Part shown: piece by piece, positions 49,434 to 57,428 of the stretch
Layout of the letters: every line of letters begins with the position of its first letter
Numbering within the stretch: the stretch's first letter is position 1
Notes under the pieces: generated by a model
What the model was told of the DNA's origin: nothing
Database searches by the model: none
Seen by the model: only the letters and a program-made list of their open reading frames with translations
Position numbers and translations under genes: made by a program
Assembly (NCBI GenBank): GCA_036504075.1
Contig: DASXVX010000021.1
Location: forward strand, 1-62,743
Reading direction: 5' to 3'
DNA: 62,743 nucleotides
From: DASXVX01 sp036504075
GTDB taxonomy: Bacteria > Bacillota > Sulfobacillia > Symbiobacteriales > Symbiobacteriaceae

Positions 49434-49463
49434 TAATGTGCGACGAACCGGGCTTGCTCATGC
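49434..49463 (-). promoter_or_regulatory. Candidate sigma-G promoter of the SASP pair
   Basis: On the minus strand, GCATG (49459-49463) matches the sigma-F/G -35 GHATR. After 18 bases, CACATTA (49434-49440) matches CATNNTA except at the third base. Alpha/beta SASP genes are classic sigma-G targets. Confidence 0.6.
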
Positions 49464-49506
49464 TAGAACCATTTCCCACGATCGCTGGCTTGGCTTCAGG
49501 TGGTGC

Positions 49507-50340
49507 TCACGAACGGGCCGCATCGACGACCAGGCCGGAAAGGTCTGTGCCAGGTCGGCCCTGCACCTTCAGCAGCAGCCCGCCGGGTCCAACCGTGAGC
49601 GCCGGATGGTCGGGCGTCATGTCGCCCACCAGGCGACCTTGCTGCTTCACCCGAATCCTCCAGCCAGCCGCCGCACCGCTCGCCACCAGCCGGCGCACGC
49701 CGGTCCCGGACGGGGGGACGTTCTGAATGACGTAACCGCCCGCACTCCCCAGCGTCCAGACCGGCAGGCCGAAGGCGTAGTCCTGGTGCTGCCCCGGACT
49801 GCCCGGGTAATCGATCAGCGGCAGGAGCCGCACGGCGTTCCCTTCGACGACGTGCAGCGGCCAGCCGATGGCCGGACCCAGCGTCAGGCGCCATGTCGCC
49901 CTGGCGTCGGGCACGGTGCCCGCCGGCGCCCAGGTCTTCAGTAGTATCTCCGTATCGGCGGGGATTTCCGCCGACCAGGAGCGCGACCCCGGCGCCAGTA
50001 CGCCAATCGTTTGCGCCCGGGAATACGCCTCCTTGCCGATGATCTCGGTAATCCACTCGCCGTTTTTCGTCGCCGTAAGGTCCAGCCTGGCGGCCGGGAA
50101 AACGCCCAGGTGACGGATAAAATAGCCTCCTGGTTGGGCGGCGTCGCCCCAGAGGTCAATTTGGCCTATCTGCAGGTTTTTGTCCAGGGGATGATCCCAG
50201 TCAAACTGGATCGGGGGCACGGTCTGGTCCATCGCCACCGGCGTGAGGACCGGGCGCTCCCGGTGCACTGCGAAGCGCATGATCCCGGCAATCGCAATGA
50301 ATGCAGCCAGCACGACGGTTACTCTAAATACTTTGTGCAT
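49507..50340 (-). CDS. Membrane-anchored protein of unknown function
   Basis: A 277-residue protein. The N-terminal segment HKVFRVTVVLAAFIAIAGIM is a signal anchor or signal peptide. The rest is beta-rich and extracytoplasmic, with many Gly, Pro and Trp (PPIQFDWDHPLDKNLQIGQI, GSRSWSAEIPADTEILLKTW, GGYVIQNVPPSGTGVRRLVA). No catalytic motif or family is recognised. The ATG follows GGCGGAGGG. It lies upstream of the SASP genes; a spore-envelope role is only a positional guess. Confidence 0.7.
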   Translation of the reverse strand: MHKVFRVTVVLAAFIAIAGIMRFAVHRERPVLTPVAMDQTVPPIQFDWDHPLDKNLQIGQIDLWGDAAQPGGYFIRHLGVFPAARLDLTATKNGEWITEIIGKEAYSRAQTIGVLAPGSRSWSAEIPADTEILLKTWAPAGTVPDARATWRLTLGPAIGWPLHVVEGNAVRLLPLIDYPGSPGQHQDYAFGLPVWTLGSAGGYVIQNVPPSGTGVRRLVASGAAAGWRIRVKQQGRLVGDMTPDHPALTVGPGGLLLKVQGRPGTDLSGLVVDAARS

Positions 50341-50398
50341 ACGATCCCTCCGCCTGGGTATTGTGAACCAGGCGTGGGCGGATTATGCGTCGATGCCC

Positions 50399-50419
50399 GC
50401 GACTGACCGAGTCAGTCGC
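50399..50419. repeat. Palindromic repeat, copy 3
   Basis: Same arms GCGACTGAC and GTCAGTCGC as the copies at 48628 and 48694, with CGA in place of GGA in the loop. It lies between two hypothetical genes, 1.7 kb from the others. Confidence 0.9.
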
Positions 50420-50495
50420 GAAAAAGAGCGGTCGCCTGCCCCACGCAGACGGCCGCCATCTACTCCGATCGAGATCCCACCGCTCACCGGATCGT

Positions 50496-50843
50496 TTACC
50501 CCATGACCCGGAACAGGCCCAGCACAATGAGCGACATGCCCCCTAGCGCTGCCATGAAGCCGCCGCAGAGTTTCGCCACGTCGGGCAAATCCTCCGAGTC
50601 GCCTTCGGCATACTCCCGGACGGTCGTACCCTTACCGGACATGGCAAACCCGGCGCCCCCAAGCACCAGGCAGAGGCCCATGGCCGCCTGCATGGCGCCC
50701 TGCTCCAACAGGGCCGGCCGCACCACGGACACCGCCAGCACCAGTCCCATTCCCCACATGCCAACCTTGCCCATAAGCCGCAGCGCTCGGTCCTGGAACC
50801 GCTCGATCCGATGCCGACGAAGGCCCACGGTCATCGCACTCAT
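50496..50843 (-). CDS. Small membrane protein of unknown function
   Basis: A 115-residue protein with a basic N-terminus (GLRRHRIERFQDRALRLMGK) and three hydrophobic segments (about 28-42, 50-68, 95-112; WGMGLVLAVSVV, AAMGLCLVLGGAGFAM, MAALGGMSLIVLGLF). A polar loop SGKGTTVREYAEGDSEDLPD separates the second and third. The ATG at 50843 has GGGGAGGGG upstream. No family recognised. It lies 41 bases after aroA and may be read through from that operon. Confidence 0.7.
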   Translation of the reverse strand: MSAMTVGLRRHRIERFQDRALRLMGKVGMWGMGLVLAVSVVRPALLEQGAMQAAMGLCLVLGGAGFAMSGKGTTVREYAEGDSEDLPDVAKLCGGFMAALGGMSLIVLGLFRVMG

Positions 50844-50884
50844 CAGGGTCCCCTCCCCGAGTGCGCCTCGCCCATGGGCACCCG

Positions 50885-52204
50885 TTACGGCTCCACCACC
50901 TCGATCCGGGCCCCCAGGCTCCGGAGATGGTCGAAAAACGCCGGGTACGATTTGGCGACGTGGTGTGCATCCCGGATCACGACCGGTTCCCGGCTTGCCA
51001 GTGCGCTGATCGTCAGCCCCATGATCACCCGGTGGTCGATATGGCTGTCGACGGTCACTCCGCCGTCCAGCCCGTTCGGCTGCCCGTCGATGATCAACTC
51101 CGCAGGGCCTTCCTCCACCCGGGCACCCAGCTTGACAAGTTCGTGCCGGTAGTCGCTGATCCGGTCGCACTCCTTATAGCGCAGATTTTCTATATTATAA
51201 TAGATACTTTGACCTATGGCAATACCCGAAGTGGCTACCAGCGCCAATATTGCGTCGGTGAAAGGATCGCCGTCGAAGCGGCCTCCTGTTAGCGGCCGTC
51301 CGCCGCGAATCCGGACCGACTGCCCGTCCCGCACGATGTCGGCGCCCATGGCGGTCAGGACGTCCACCGCGGCCCGCTCGCCCTGCTCATCTTCGAACAG
51401 GCGCCGGATAGTCACGTCGGAGTCGACCACCGCCGCCGCCGCCATGATCGCCGCTGCGCCGGGGTAGTCCCCGGGCACGGTGTAGGTGCGGGGCGCGTAG
51501 GCCTGCCCGCCGGGAATGTGGAAGCGGGTCAGGTCCGGCGTCGCTTCCACGGTGATGCCGGCCTCCCGCAGCACTTGCAGCGTCTGGCGAATCGGCGGCC
51601 GCGATTTGAGCTCGCCGGTCACTTCGATGGTGACGCCGCGGGTGACGCCGCGGGTGACGTCGCGCCCGATCAGCGGTGCGGCAAAGAGCAGCGCCGACGT
51701 GTACTGGCTGGAGATCGCCCCGCTCACCCGCACGGTCCCGCCGAACAGGTCGCCGCCAAAGATGCTGATCGGCAGCCGCCCGCCCCGGCTCGTGGTCCGG
51801 GCGCCCAACTGCTGCAGGGCTTCCAGCAGGTCGTCCTGCGGCCGCTTGCCCAGGGAGTCGGCGTACTCTGTCACGAAGGTCGTCTCGGGCAGCGTCGCCG
51901 CCGCCACCGCCATGAGGAACCGCAGCACGGCGCCGGCGTTGCCCGGATTCAGGACACCAGCTGCCCGGGGATGGCGACCGAAGCCGCGGACCCGCAGGCC
52001 GTCCGGCTCCGGCGTCAGCACGGCGCCCAGGTCCCGGAGGCACCGCTGCAGGGCCTCGCTGTCTTCGCTCATGGCCGGCCCGTGAATGAACGACTCGCCG
52101 TCCGTCAGGGCCGCGACGAGCAGATACCGGGTGGTATAGTTCTTGGAGCCGGGCGGGTCGATGACCCCCTCCAGCCGTTTGGCCGGGTAGACACACACAT
52201 CCAT
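50885..52204 (-). CDS. aroA: 3-phosphoshikimate 1-carboxyvinyltransferase
   Basis: EPSP synthase, the sixth step of the shikimate pathway. The 439-residue product begins VCVYPAKRLEGVIDPPGSKN. It contains PGNAGAVLRFLMAVAAATLP (phosphate binding), VPGDYPGAAAIMAAAAVVDS, and in the C-terminal half YKECDRISDYRHELVKLGAR and HIDHRVIMGLTISALASREP. A tandem VTRGVTRGVT stretch near residue 190 comes from three 12-bp repeats. The ATG at 52204 has GGGAGG upstream. It is last in aroF-tyrA-aroA. Confidence 0.96.
   Translation of the reverse strand: MDVCVYPAKRLEGVIDPPGSKNYTTRYLLVAALTDGESFIHGPAMSEDSEALQRCLRDLGAVLTPEPDGLRVRGFGRHPRAAGVLNPGNAGAVLRFLMAVAAATLPETTFVTEYADSLGKRPQDDLLEALQQLGARTTSRGGRLPISIFGGDLFGGTVRVSGAISSQYTSALLFAAPLIGRDVTRGVTRGVTIEVTGELKSRPPIRQTLQVLREAGITVEATPDLTRFHIPGGQAYAPRTYTVPGDYPGAAAIMAAAAVVDSDVTIRRLFEDEQGERAAVDVLTAMGADIVRDGQSVRIRGGRPLTGGRFDGDPFTDAILALVATSGIAIGQSIYYNIENLRYKECDRISDYRHELVKLGARVEEGPAELIIDGQPNGLDGGVTVDSHIDHRVIMGLTISALASREPVVIRDAHHVAKSYPAFFDHLRSLGARIEVVEP
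51629..51664. repeat. Three 12-bp tandem repeats inside aroA
   Basis: GGTGACGCCGCG occurs at 51629-51640 and 51641-51652, and with one change at 51653-51664. The reading frame is kept, giving a VTRG-type repeat in the protein. Confidence 0.9.
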
Positions 52205-52229
52205 GCACAAGCCTCCCGGGTGGGTTGAA

Positions 52230-53084
52230 TCAGGTGGGGAGCCGCCGCCGGGCCTCGTTGGCCCGGGCGAAAATCGCGGCAATGGCCTCCGCATCGCCGT
52301 CGGCCACGGCAGCCTCCAGGGCGTCCAGCGACTCCCGGAACGACGCCAGGGCCGCCCGGACGCCGCCGCCGTTGGTCAGGAAGATGTCGGTCCAGATTTC
52401 CGCCGAACTGCCGGCGATGCGGGTCGTATCCCGGAAGCCGCCGGCCGCCAGGTCCAGCACGCCGCCCATCTCATTTTCGCACTGCAGGGCGGCGGCGGCC
52501 AGCGCCGTCGCCACCACCTGCGGCAGGTGGGAGATGACCGCCACCCGGTCGTCATGTTCCACCGGGGACATCACCCGCACCGCCCCGCCGGCCGCTTCGG
52601 CCAGGGCGGCGATTCGGGCCAGGGCCTCCGGCGTGTCCCGTCGGCCGGGCGTCAGCACCCAGCGGCAGCCCTTGGGCAGGTCGGGCGTGGCGTTCTGCAC
52701 GCCCGTCACCTCCCGCCCGAACATCGGGTGGCCGCCCACGAAGGAGGCGCCGGCCGGCAGGTATTCCTCCCAGGCCCAGACGATCTCCAGCTTGGTGGAG
52801 CCCACGTCGGTGACGACGGCCCCGGGCTTCACGTACCGGGCGAACCTTCGCGCCTGCTCGATGATGGTCGTGACCGGCGCACACAGCACCAGCACATCCG
52901 CCTGGGCGATGCCTTCCGCCGGGTCGGTCACGTAGCGGTCGATGGCCCCGAGCCGGACCGCCTCATCCAGCGGCTGGCGGCCGATGCCCACGACCTCGGC
53001 GGCGACGCCGGCCCGCCGCCAGGCCATACCGAGGGCGCCGCCGATCAGCCCGACGCCCCAAATGACGATGACTGGCCTAGACAT
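52230..53084 (-). CDS. tyrA: Prephenate dehydrogenase
   Basis: Converts prephenate to 4-hydroxyphenylpyruvate for tyrosine synthesis. The 284-residue protein has the NAD motif VIVIWGVGLIGGALGMAWRR, VVTDVGSTKLEIVWAWEEYL and the substrate-site motif FVGGHPMFGREVTGVQNATP. The C-terminal helical domain includes FRDTTRIAGSSAEIWTDIFL. There is no ACT domain, so feedback control may be weak or absent. It overlaps the aroF stop by eight bases. Expression is probably set by the Tyr T-box upstream of aroF. Confidence 0.95.
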   Translation of the reverse strand: MSRPVIVIWGVGLIGGALGMAWRRAGVAAEVVGIGRQPLDEAVRLGAIDRYVTDPAEGIAQADVLVLCAPVTTIIEQARRFARYVKPGAVVTDVGSTKLEIVWAWEEYLPAGASFVGGHPMFGREVTGVQNATPDLPKGCRWVLTPGRRDTPEALARIAALAEAAGGAVRVMSPVEHDDRVAVISHLPQVVATALAAAALQCENEMGGVLDLAAGGFRDTTRIAGSSAEIWTDIFLTNGGGVRAALASFRESLDALEAAVADGDAEAIAAIFARANEARRRLPT

Positions 53085-54117
53085 TCGCGTGCGTGGTCAG
53101 AGGCAGCCGGCGCCCCAGCAGAGCGGCGATGGCGCCGATCTCGGTCATCATCTGCTGGAAGGCGGCCGGACCGATGGTCTGTGCGGCGTCGGACTTCGCT
53201 TCGTCGGGCCGCTGGTGCACTTCGACCAGCACGCCGTCGGCGCCCGCCGCCACCGCCGCCCGGGCCATGGCGACCACCCAGCCCCGCTTGCCCACGCCGT
53301 GGCTGGGGTCGACCACCACCGGCAGGTGGGTCCACTGCTTCGCCACGACGACCGCCGAGAGATCCAGGGTGTTGCGGGTGGCCGTCTCAAACGTCCGGAT
53401 GCCCCGCTCGCACAGGATGACGTTATGATTCCCTTCGCTCATGATGTATTCGGCGCTCATGAGCCATTCTTCGATGGTGGCGTTCATGCCCCGCTTCAGG
53501 AGCACCGGCTTCTGGGACTTGCCCACTTCTTTCAGCAGGCTGAAGTTCTGCATATTCCGGGTACCGATCTGATGGACGTCGGCATAACGCTCCACCAGCT
53601 CCACGTCCCGGGTGTCCATCACTTCCGTGATCACGGGCAGCCCGGTCTGCTCCCGGGCCTCAGCCAGAATCTTGAGGCCTTCCTCGCCCATGCCCTGGAA
53701 GCTGTACGGACTGGTGCGGGGCTTGAACGCGCCGGCCCGGAGCGCATGCGTCCCGAACTGCTTCACCAGGTGGGCGGACTCCAGCAGCAGGTCCCGCCCT
53801 TCCACCGAGCACGGCCCCGCCGCCACGAACAGGTCGTTGCCGCCCACGGTACTGGCGCCGATGTTTATGACGGTATCTTCCGGGTGGAAGTCCCGGGAGA
53901 CCAGCTTGTAGGGCTTGCTGATGGGCGTAATCCGCTCGACGCCGGGTGCGGCTTCCAGGTCGAGGCTTTCGAGCGCGCCCCGGTTCCCGCCGATGGCCCC
54001 GATGATCGTCCGCTCTTCGCCCTTGGAGAGGTGCACCCCAAAGCCCACCGACTTGACCCGCTCCATGACGGAGGTAATCTCCTGCTCCGATGCACCCTTG
54101 CGCATGACGATGATCAT
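53077..54117 (-). CDS. aroF: DAHP synthase (type I-beta)
   Basis: First shikimate enzyme, 3-deoxy-7-phosphoheptulonate synthase. The N-terminal domain (about 1-80, IIVMRKGASEQEITSVMERV) is the ferredoxin-like regulatory domain of Thermotoga-type enzymes. The barrel has VAAGPCSVEGRDLLLESAHL, GAFKPRTSPYSFQGMGEEGL, GTRNMQNFSLLKEVGKSQKP, VLLKRGMNATIEEWLMSAEY and VDPSHGVGKRGWVVAMARAA. ATG 54117 follows AAGGAGTG. It opens aroF-tyrA-aroA behind a T-box. Confidence 0.95.
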   Translation of the reverse strand: MIIVMRKGASEQEITSVMERVKSVGFGVHLSKGEERTIIGAIGGNRGALESLDLEAAPGVERITPISKPYKLVSRDFHPEDTVINIGASTVGGNDLFVAAGPCSVEGRDLLLESAHLVKQFGTHALRAGAFKPRTSPYSFQGMGEEGLKILAEAREQTGLPVITEVMDTRDVELVERYADVHQIGTRNMQNFSLLKEVGKSQKPVLLKRGMNATIEEWLMSAEYIMSEGNHNVILCERGIRTFETATRNTLDLSAVVVAKQWTHLPVVVDPSHGVGKRGWVVAMARAAVAAGADGVLVEVHQRPDEAKSDAAQTIGPAAFQQMMTEIGAIAALLGRRLPLTTHANV

Positions 54118-54478
54118 AATGCACTCACTCCTTGTAGTTATTTCGCACCCGAAAAAGGTAACAAAAAAGCTTCCGCCCCGAAACGGGACGGAAGCTGTCT
54201 GGTCAAATACAGACGCAGCTTTCGCGGTACCACCCTGCTTGGCTCCAAACGGAGCCCATCTCATAGGGGACTAACATCCCCCTCGCCCGTGGTAACGGAG
54301 GCGTGCCGGCGTACCTACTTGGGCTTGTCCCCCGCGGTGGGACGGCGCCTGTTCAGCCTGCGCTCACGAGTGTATTTCGGTCCGCCCTCGGCACCGGCTT
54401 GCACCAACCGCCGGCTCTCTGACGCTCTCGGGCATTTGGACGTACTTCTCTCGGTCATCGCTTTCGAATATTGAGCAG
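54118..54478 (-). promoter_or_regulatory. T-box leader, probable tyrosine specificity
   Basis: Transcription-attenuating riboswitch that reads uncharged tRNA. The T-box motif AGGGTGGTACCGCG is at 54223-54236, and its UGGU bulge would pair an acceptor ending ACCA, consistent with A73. Stem I has an AGUA element (54443-54446) opposite the specifier segment GAAATACACTC, giving UAC (54372-54374), a Tyr codon. A terminator follows at 54169-54195. Gating aroF-tyrA-aroA by tyrosine supply makes metabolic sense. Alternative specifier frames are possible. Confidence 0.88.
54169..54195 (-). terminator. T-box terminator
   Basis: GCTTCCGTCCCG and CGGGGCGGAAGC pair with a G-T wobble around TTT, followed by TTTTTT (54163-54168). 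The upstream arm competes with the T-box antiterminator. Confidence 0.85.
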
Positions 54479-54507
54479 AGTATACACCCTTCGTCCCACC
54501 TGGTCAA
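54479..54507 (-). promoter_or_regulatory. Sigma-A promoter of the T-box-aroF-tyrA-aroA unit
   Basis: On the minus strand, TTGACC (54502-54507) and TATACT (54479-54484) are exactly 17 bases apart. Transcription would begin near 54472, at the base of T-box stem I. Confidence 0.8.
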
Positions 54508-54548
54508 CCGGGAATCTGCCTGTAACCCCACATCGTCGATCAAAAAAG

Positions 54549-55349
54549 CTACGCTCGGGTGGCCGCTTTGAGTTCCGCCACAAATGCGCTTACCGATGCC
54601 GTCAGTTCCGGCAAAGGCAGGTTCTGCCCGCAGAGCCGGACGATGGCCGTGCCCACAATGACCCCGTCGGCGATGGCCGCGACATCCCGCACCCGCTCCG
54701 CCGAAGAGATGCCGAAGCCAACGCAGACCGGCGTGTCGGTATGCTGCTTCGTCTCCGCCACGATCTCCCGAAACCGGCTCGGCAGGGTCGCCCGCTCGCC
54801 GGTTACCCCGGTGAGCGAGACGCAGTAGACGAACCCGGAGGCCAGCCTGGCCAGCCGGGCAATCCGCTCCGGCGGCGATGTCGGCGCCACGAACTGGACC
54901 AGGTCCAGCCCGGCGGCATTCGTCTCGGCCAGAAGTTCATCCGACTCCTCCATGGGCAGGTCGGGAATGATCAGCCCGTCCACCCCCGCCGCCGCTGCCC
55001 GCCGGCAGAAGTTAGCCAGACCGGGCTTCGTCAGGAGGTTGTAGTAGGTCATGATCAGAAACGGCACGTCCACGCCGCCGGCCCGGAGTTGCCCGATGAG
55101 CGCCAGCACGTTGTCTGTGTTGGCGCCGGCGGCCAGCGCCCGCTGGGCGCCCTCCTGAATGACGGGTCCGTCGGCCAGGGGATCGGAAAAGGCCAGCCCC
55201 AGTTCGATGAAATCGGCGCCCGCGGCCGCGATCGCCTGGATGATTTCCGCGCTGGCCTCCAGGCTGGGGTCGCCCACGGCGACATAGGCGATGAGCGCCT
55301 TCTCGCCTTTGGCGCGGAGTTCGGCAAAGCGCTGTGCGATGCGGCTCAT
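54549..55349 (-). CDS. trpA: Tryptophan synthase alpha chain
   Basis: Splits indole-3-glycerol phosphate to indole. The 266-residue protein begins SRIAQRFAELRAKGEKALIA; catalytic Glu is in GADFIELGLAFSDPLADGPV, Asp in VDGLIIPDLPMEESDELLAE. It includes YCVSLTGVTGERATLPSRFR and VCVGFGISSAERVRDVAAIA. Its start overlaps the trpB stop by four bases. It ends the trp operon. Confidence 0.97.
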   Translation of the reverse strand: MSRIAQRFAELRAKGEKALIAYVAVGDPSLEASAEIIQAIAAAGADFIELGLAFSDPLADGPVIQEGAQRALAAGANTDNVLALIGQLRAGGVDVPFLIMTYYNLLTKPGLANFCRRAAAAGVDGLIIPDLPMEESDELLAETNAAGLDLVQFVAPTSPPERIARLARLASGFVYCVSLTGVTGERATLPSRFREIVAETKQHTDTPVCVGFGISSAERVRDVAAIADGVIVGTAIVRLCGQNLPLPELTASVSAFVAELKAATRA

Positions 55350-56548
55350 GCCTCCACCCCCAAAATCTTGCTGACCTGGACCATGTCCTTGTCGCCCCGC
55401 CCGGAAATGTTGATGATCAGAATGCTGTCATTCGGCATCGCCCGGGCGGTCTGCACCGCCTGATAGACGGCGTGGCTGGACTCCAAGGCCGGAATGATGC
55501 CCTCCAGCCGGGTGAGCAGCTTCATGCCTTCCAGCGCCTGGGCATCGGTGACTGCGACGTACTCGGCGAGCTTCTGGTCCCGGAAGTAGGAATGCTCCGG
55601 TCCGACGCCGGGGTAGTCCAGGCCGGCCGAGATCGAATGGGCCTCCGTCACCTGGCCGTGCGGGTCCTGGAGCAGGTAGGAGCGGGCCCCGTGGAAGACG
55701 CCCACCTCGCCGCCCCCGGTCATGGTTGCCCCGTGCTTGTTCGTATCGAGCCCGTGCCCGCCGGCCTCCACGCCAATAAGCCGGACCTCGGGGTAGGCCG
55801 ACATGGGGTGGAAAATGCCCATGGCGTTGGACCCGCCGCCGACGCAGGCGACGACGGCGTCCGGCAACCGGCCCTCCGCCGCCAGAATCTGCTGGATGGT
55901 CTCCGCGCCGATGACGGACTGGAAGTCCCGGACCATCATCGGATAAGGATGCGGGCCCACGACGGAGCCGATGATGTAATGGGTGGTCTCCACGTTGGTG
56001 ACCCAATCCCGAATTGCCTCGTTCGTGGCGTCCTTCAGGGTCCGGGAACCCGATGTGGTCGGGATTACCCGGGCGCCCAACAGCCGCATGCGAAAAACGT
56101 TCAGTTCCTGCCGGGCCACGTCCACCTCGCCCATGTGCACCTCGCACTGCAGGCCGAAGAGCGCACAGACGGTGGCGGTCGCCACGCCGTGCTGACCGGC
56201 GCCGGTCTCGGCGATGATGCGCTGCTTGCCCATGCGCCGGGCGAGGAGCGCCTGACCCATGGCGTTGTTGATCTTGTGCGCCCCGGTGTGGTTCAAGTCT
56301 TCCCGCTTGAGATAAATTTTCGCGCCACCGGCGTGCGCTGTCAGCCGCTCCGCAAAGTAGAGCGGAGTCGGCCGACCGATGTAGTGCTTGCGATAGTACT
56401 GCTGTTCGGCCAGGAACTCCGGGTCATCTTTGTAAGCCCGATACGCTTTCTCCAACTCAATACAGGCGGCCATCAACGTTTCCGGCACATACCGGCCGCC
56501 GAAGGGTCCGAAGTGCCCGCGCTCATCCGGTTGCGATACGCCTCTCAC
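55346..56548 (-). CDS. trpB: Tryptophan synthase beta chain
   Basis: PLP enzyme that joins indole and serine. The 400-residue protein has HFGPFGGRYVPETLMAACIE, the PLP Lys in KREDLNHTGAHKINNAMGQA, AETGAGQHGVATATVCALFG and CVGGGSNAMGIFHPMSAYPE (phosphate). Type TrpB1 by length and motif. It overlaps trpF by four bases and trpA by four. Confidence 0.97.
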   Translation of the reverse strand: MRGVSQPDERGHFGPFGGRYVPETLMAACIELEKAYRAYKDDPEFLAEQQYYRKHYIGRPTPLYFAERLTAHAGGAKIYLKREDLNHTGAHKINNAMGQALLARRMGKQRIIAETGAGQHGVATATVCALFGLQCEVHMGEVDVARQELNVFRMRLLGARVIPTTSGSRTLKDATNEAIRDWVTNVETTHYIIGSVVGPHPYPMMVRDFQSVIGAETIQQILAAEGRLPDAVVACVGGGSNAMGIFHPMSAYPEVRLIGVEAGGHGLDTNKHGATMTGGGEVGVFHGARSYLLQDPHGQVTEAHSISAGLDYPGVGPEHSYFRDQKLAEYVAVTDAQALEGMKLLTRLEGIIPALESSHAVYQAVQTARAMPNDSILIINISGRGDKDMVQVSKILGVEA

Positions 56549-57213
56549 TTGCAGCCCCCCTTTGCCAGCCCGACAAACGAATAGATCTTCGCGATATCTT
56601 TTACCCCATCGAGCTCCACGCCGCTGGAGACGTCCACCCCGCCCGGCTGGGCGGCTGCGATCGCCGCACAGAGATTCTCCGGCGTCAGCCCGCCCGCCAG
56701 AATCAGCTTCGGTCGCCCGGGCGTAAGCGGCTCCGCCGGCCCGGCCAGCGGCACCCCGGCCGCAAGCAGAATGGCCTCTGCCTGCCGGAACAGCACGGCG
56801 TCCAGCCGCTGCCCGGTCCCGCCGGCCTGCCCGGGCACAAAGGGGTCCAGCAGAATCCCCGCCGCCCGCCGGTAGAGCGGCAGCCGCTCCAGGCCGGCAG
56901 CGTCGCTCACCCGAAACGCCTTGATGACCGGCAGCGCAAGTTCATCCAGCAGTTCCGGCGGCTCCGCCCCGTGCAGCTGCAAATGCGTTAGCCCCACCTG
57001 ACGGGCCACGTGGCCGAGTTCCGCAGGCGCAGCATCCACAAACACGCCCACCCGGGCGACCGATTCCGGCATCCCGAACACCAGCGACTCCGCCCGGTCG
57101 GGCGTAACCAGCCGCCGGCTCGGCGCAAACACAAACCCCACCGCATCCGCTCCAGCCTCCACCGCCGCCAGAGCCGCCTTCATGGTTTGAACGCCACAGA
57201 TCTTGACCCACAT
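56545..57213 (-). CDS. trpF: Phosphoribosylanthranilate isomerase
   Basis: Amadori rearrangement step of tryptophan synthesis. The 222-residue barrel begins WVKICGVQTMKAALAAVEAG (catalytic Cys in KICG) and has AVGFVFAPSRRLVTPDRAES, LTHLQLHGAEPPELLDELAL, LILAGGLTPENLCAAIAAAQ and GGVDVSSGVELDGVKDIAKI. The ATG at 57213 has AGGAG upstream. A 215-base gap separates it from trpC, unusual in an otherwise overlapping operon. Confidence 0.95.
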   Translation of the reverse strand: MWVKICGVQTMKAALAAVEAGADAVGFVFAPSRRLVTPDRAESLVFGMPESVARVGVFVDAAPAELGHVARQVGLTHLQLHGAEPPELLDELALPVIKAFRVSDAAGLERLPLYRRAAGILLDPFVPGQAGGTGQRLDAVLFRQAEAILLAAGVPLAGPAEPLTPGRPKLILAGGLTPENLCAAIAAAQPGGVDVSSGVELDGVKDIAKIYSFVGLAKGGCK

Positions 57214-57428
57214 GGGAGGCACACTCCTGACAGGAACAGGCTGAACAGAGGCGGCAGGGATGGCCCCGAAGCGACATCAGAGGCGAAGTGTACAGGCGCT
57301 TCGCCACGACCGGCGAGAGCCAATTTCGGCGGTGCGTCCCAAAAAGCGCATCCCACAACAGCGGTTCCGAAATTGGCAAGCAGAAAGGAGGCGTAGCGCC
57401 TGTAACGGAGCCGCTGCGGAGCGAAGGG
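57214..57428. other. 215-base intergenic region inside the trp operon
   Basis: Between trpC and trpF. Contains an 11-bp inverted repeat GCCAATTTCGG (57319-57329) and CCGAAATTGGC (57367-57377), with a 37-base interior that can also fold (GCGTCCC and GGGATGCGC side). No open frame with a ribosome site. Possible attenuator, processing site or relic of a small mobile repeat. Confidence 0.55.
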
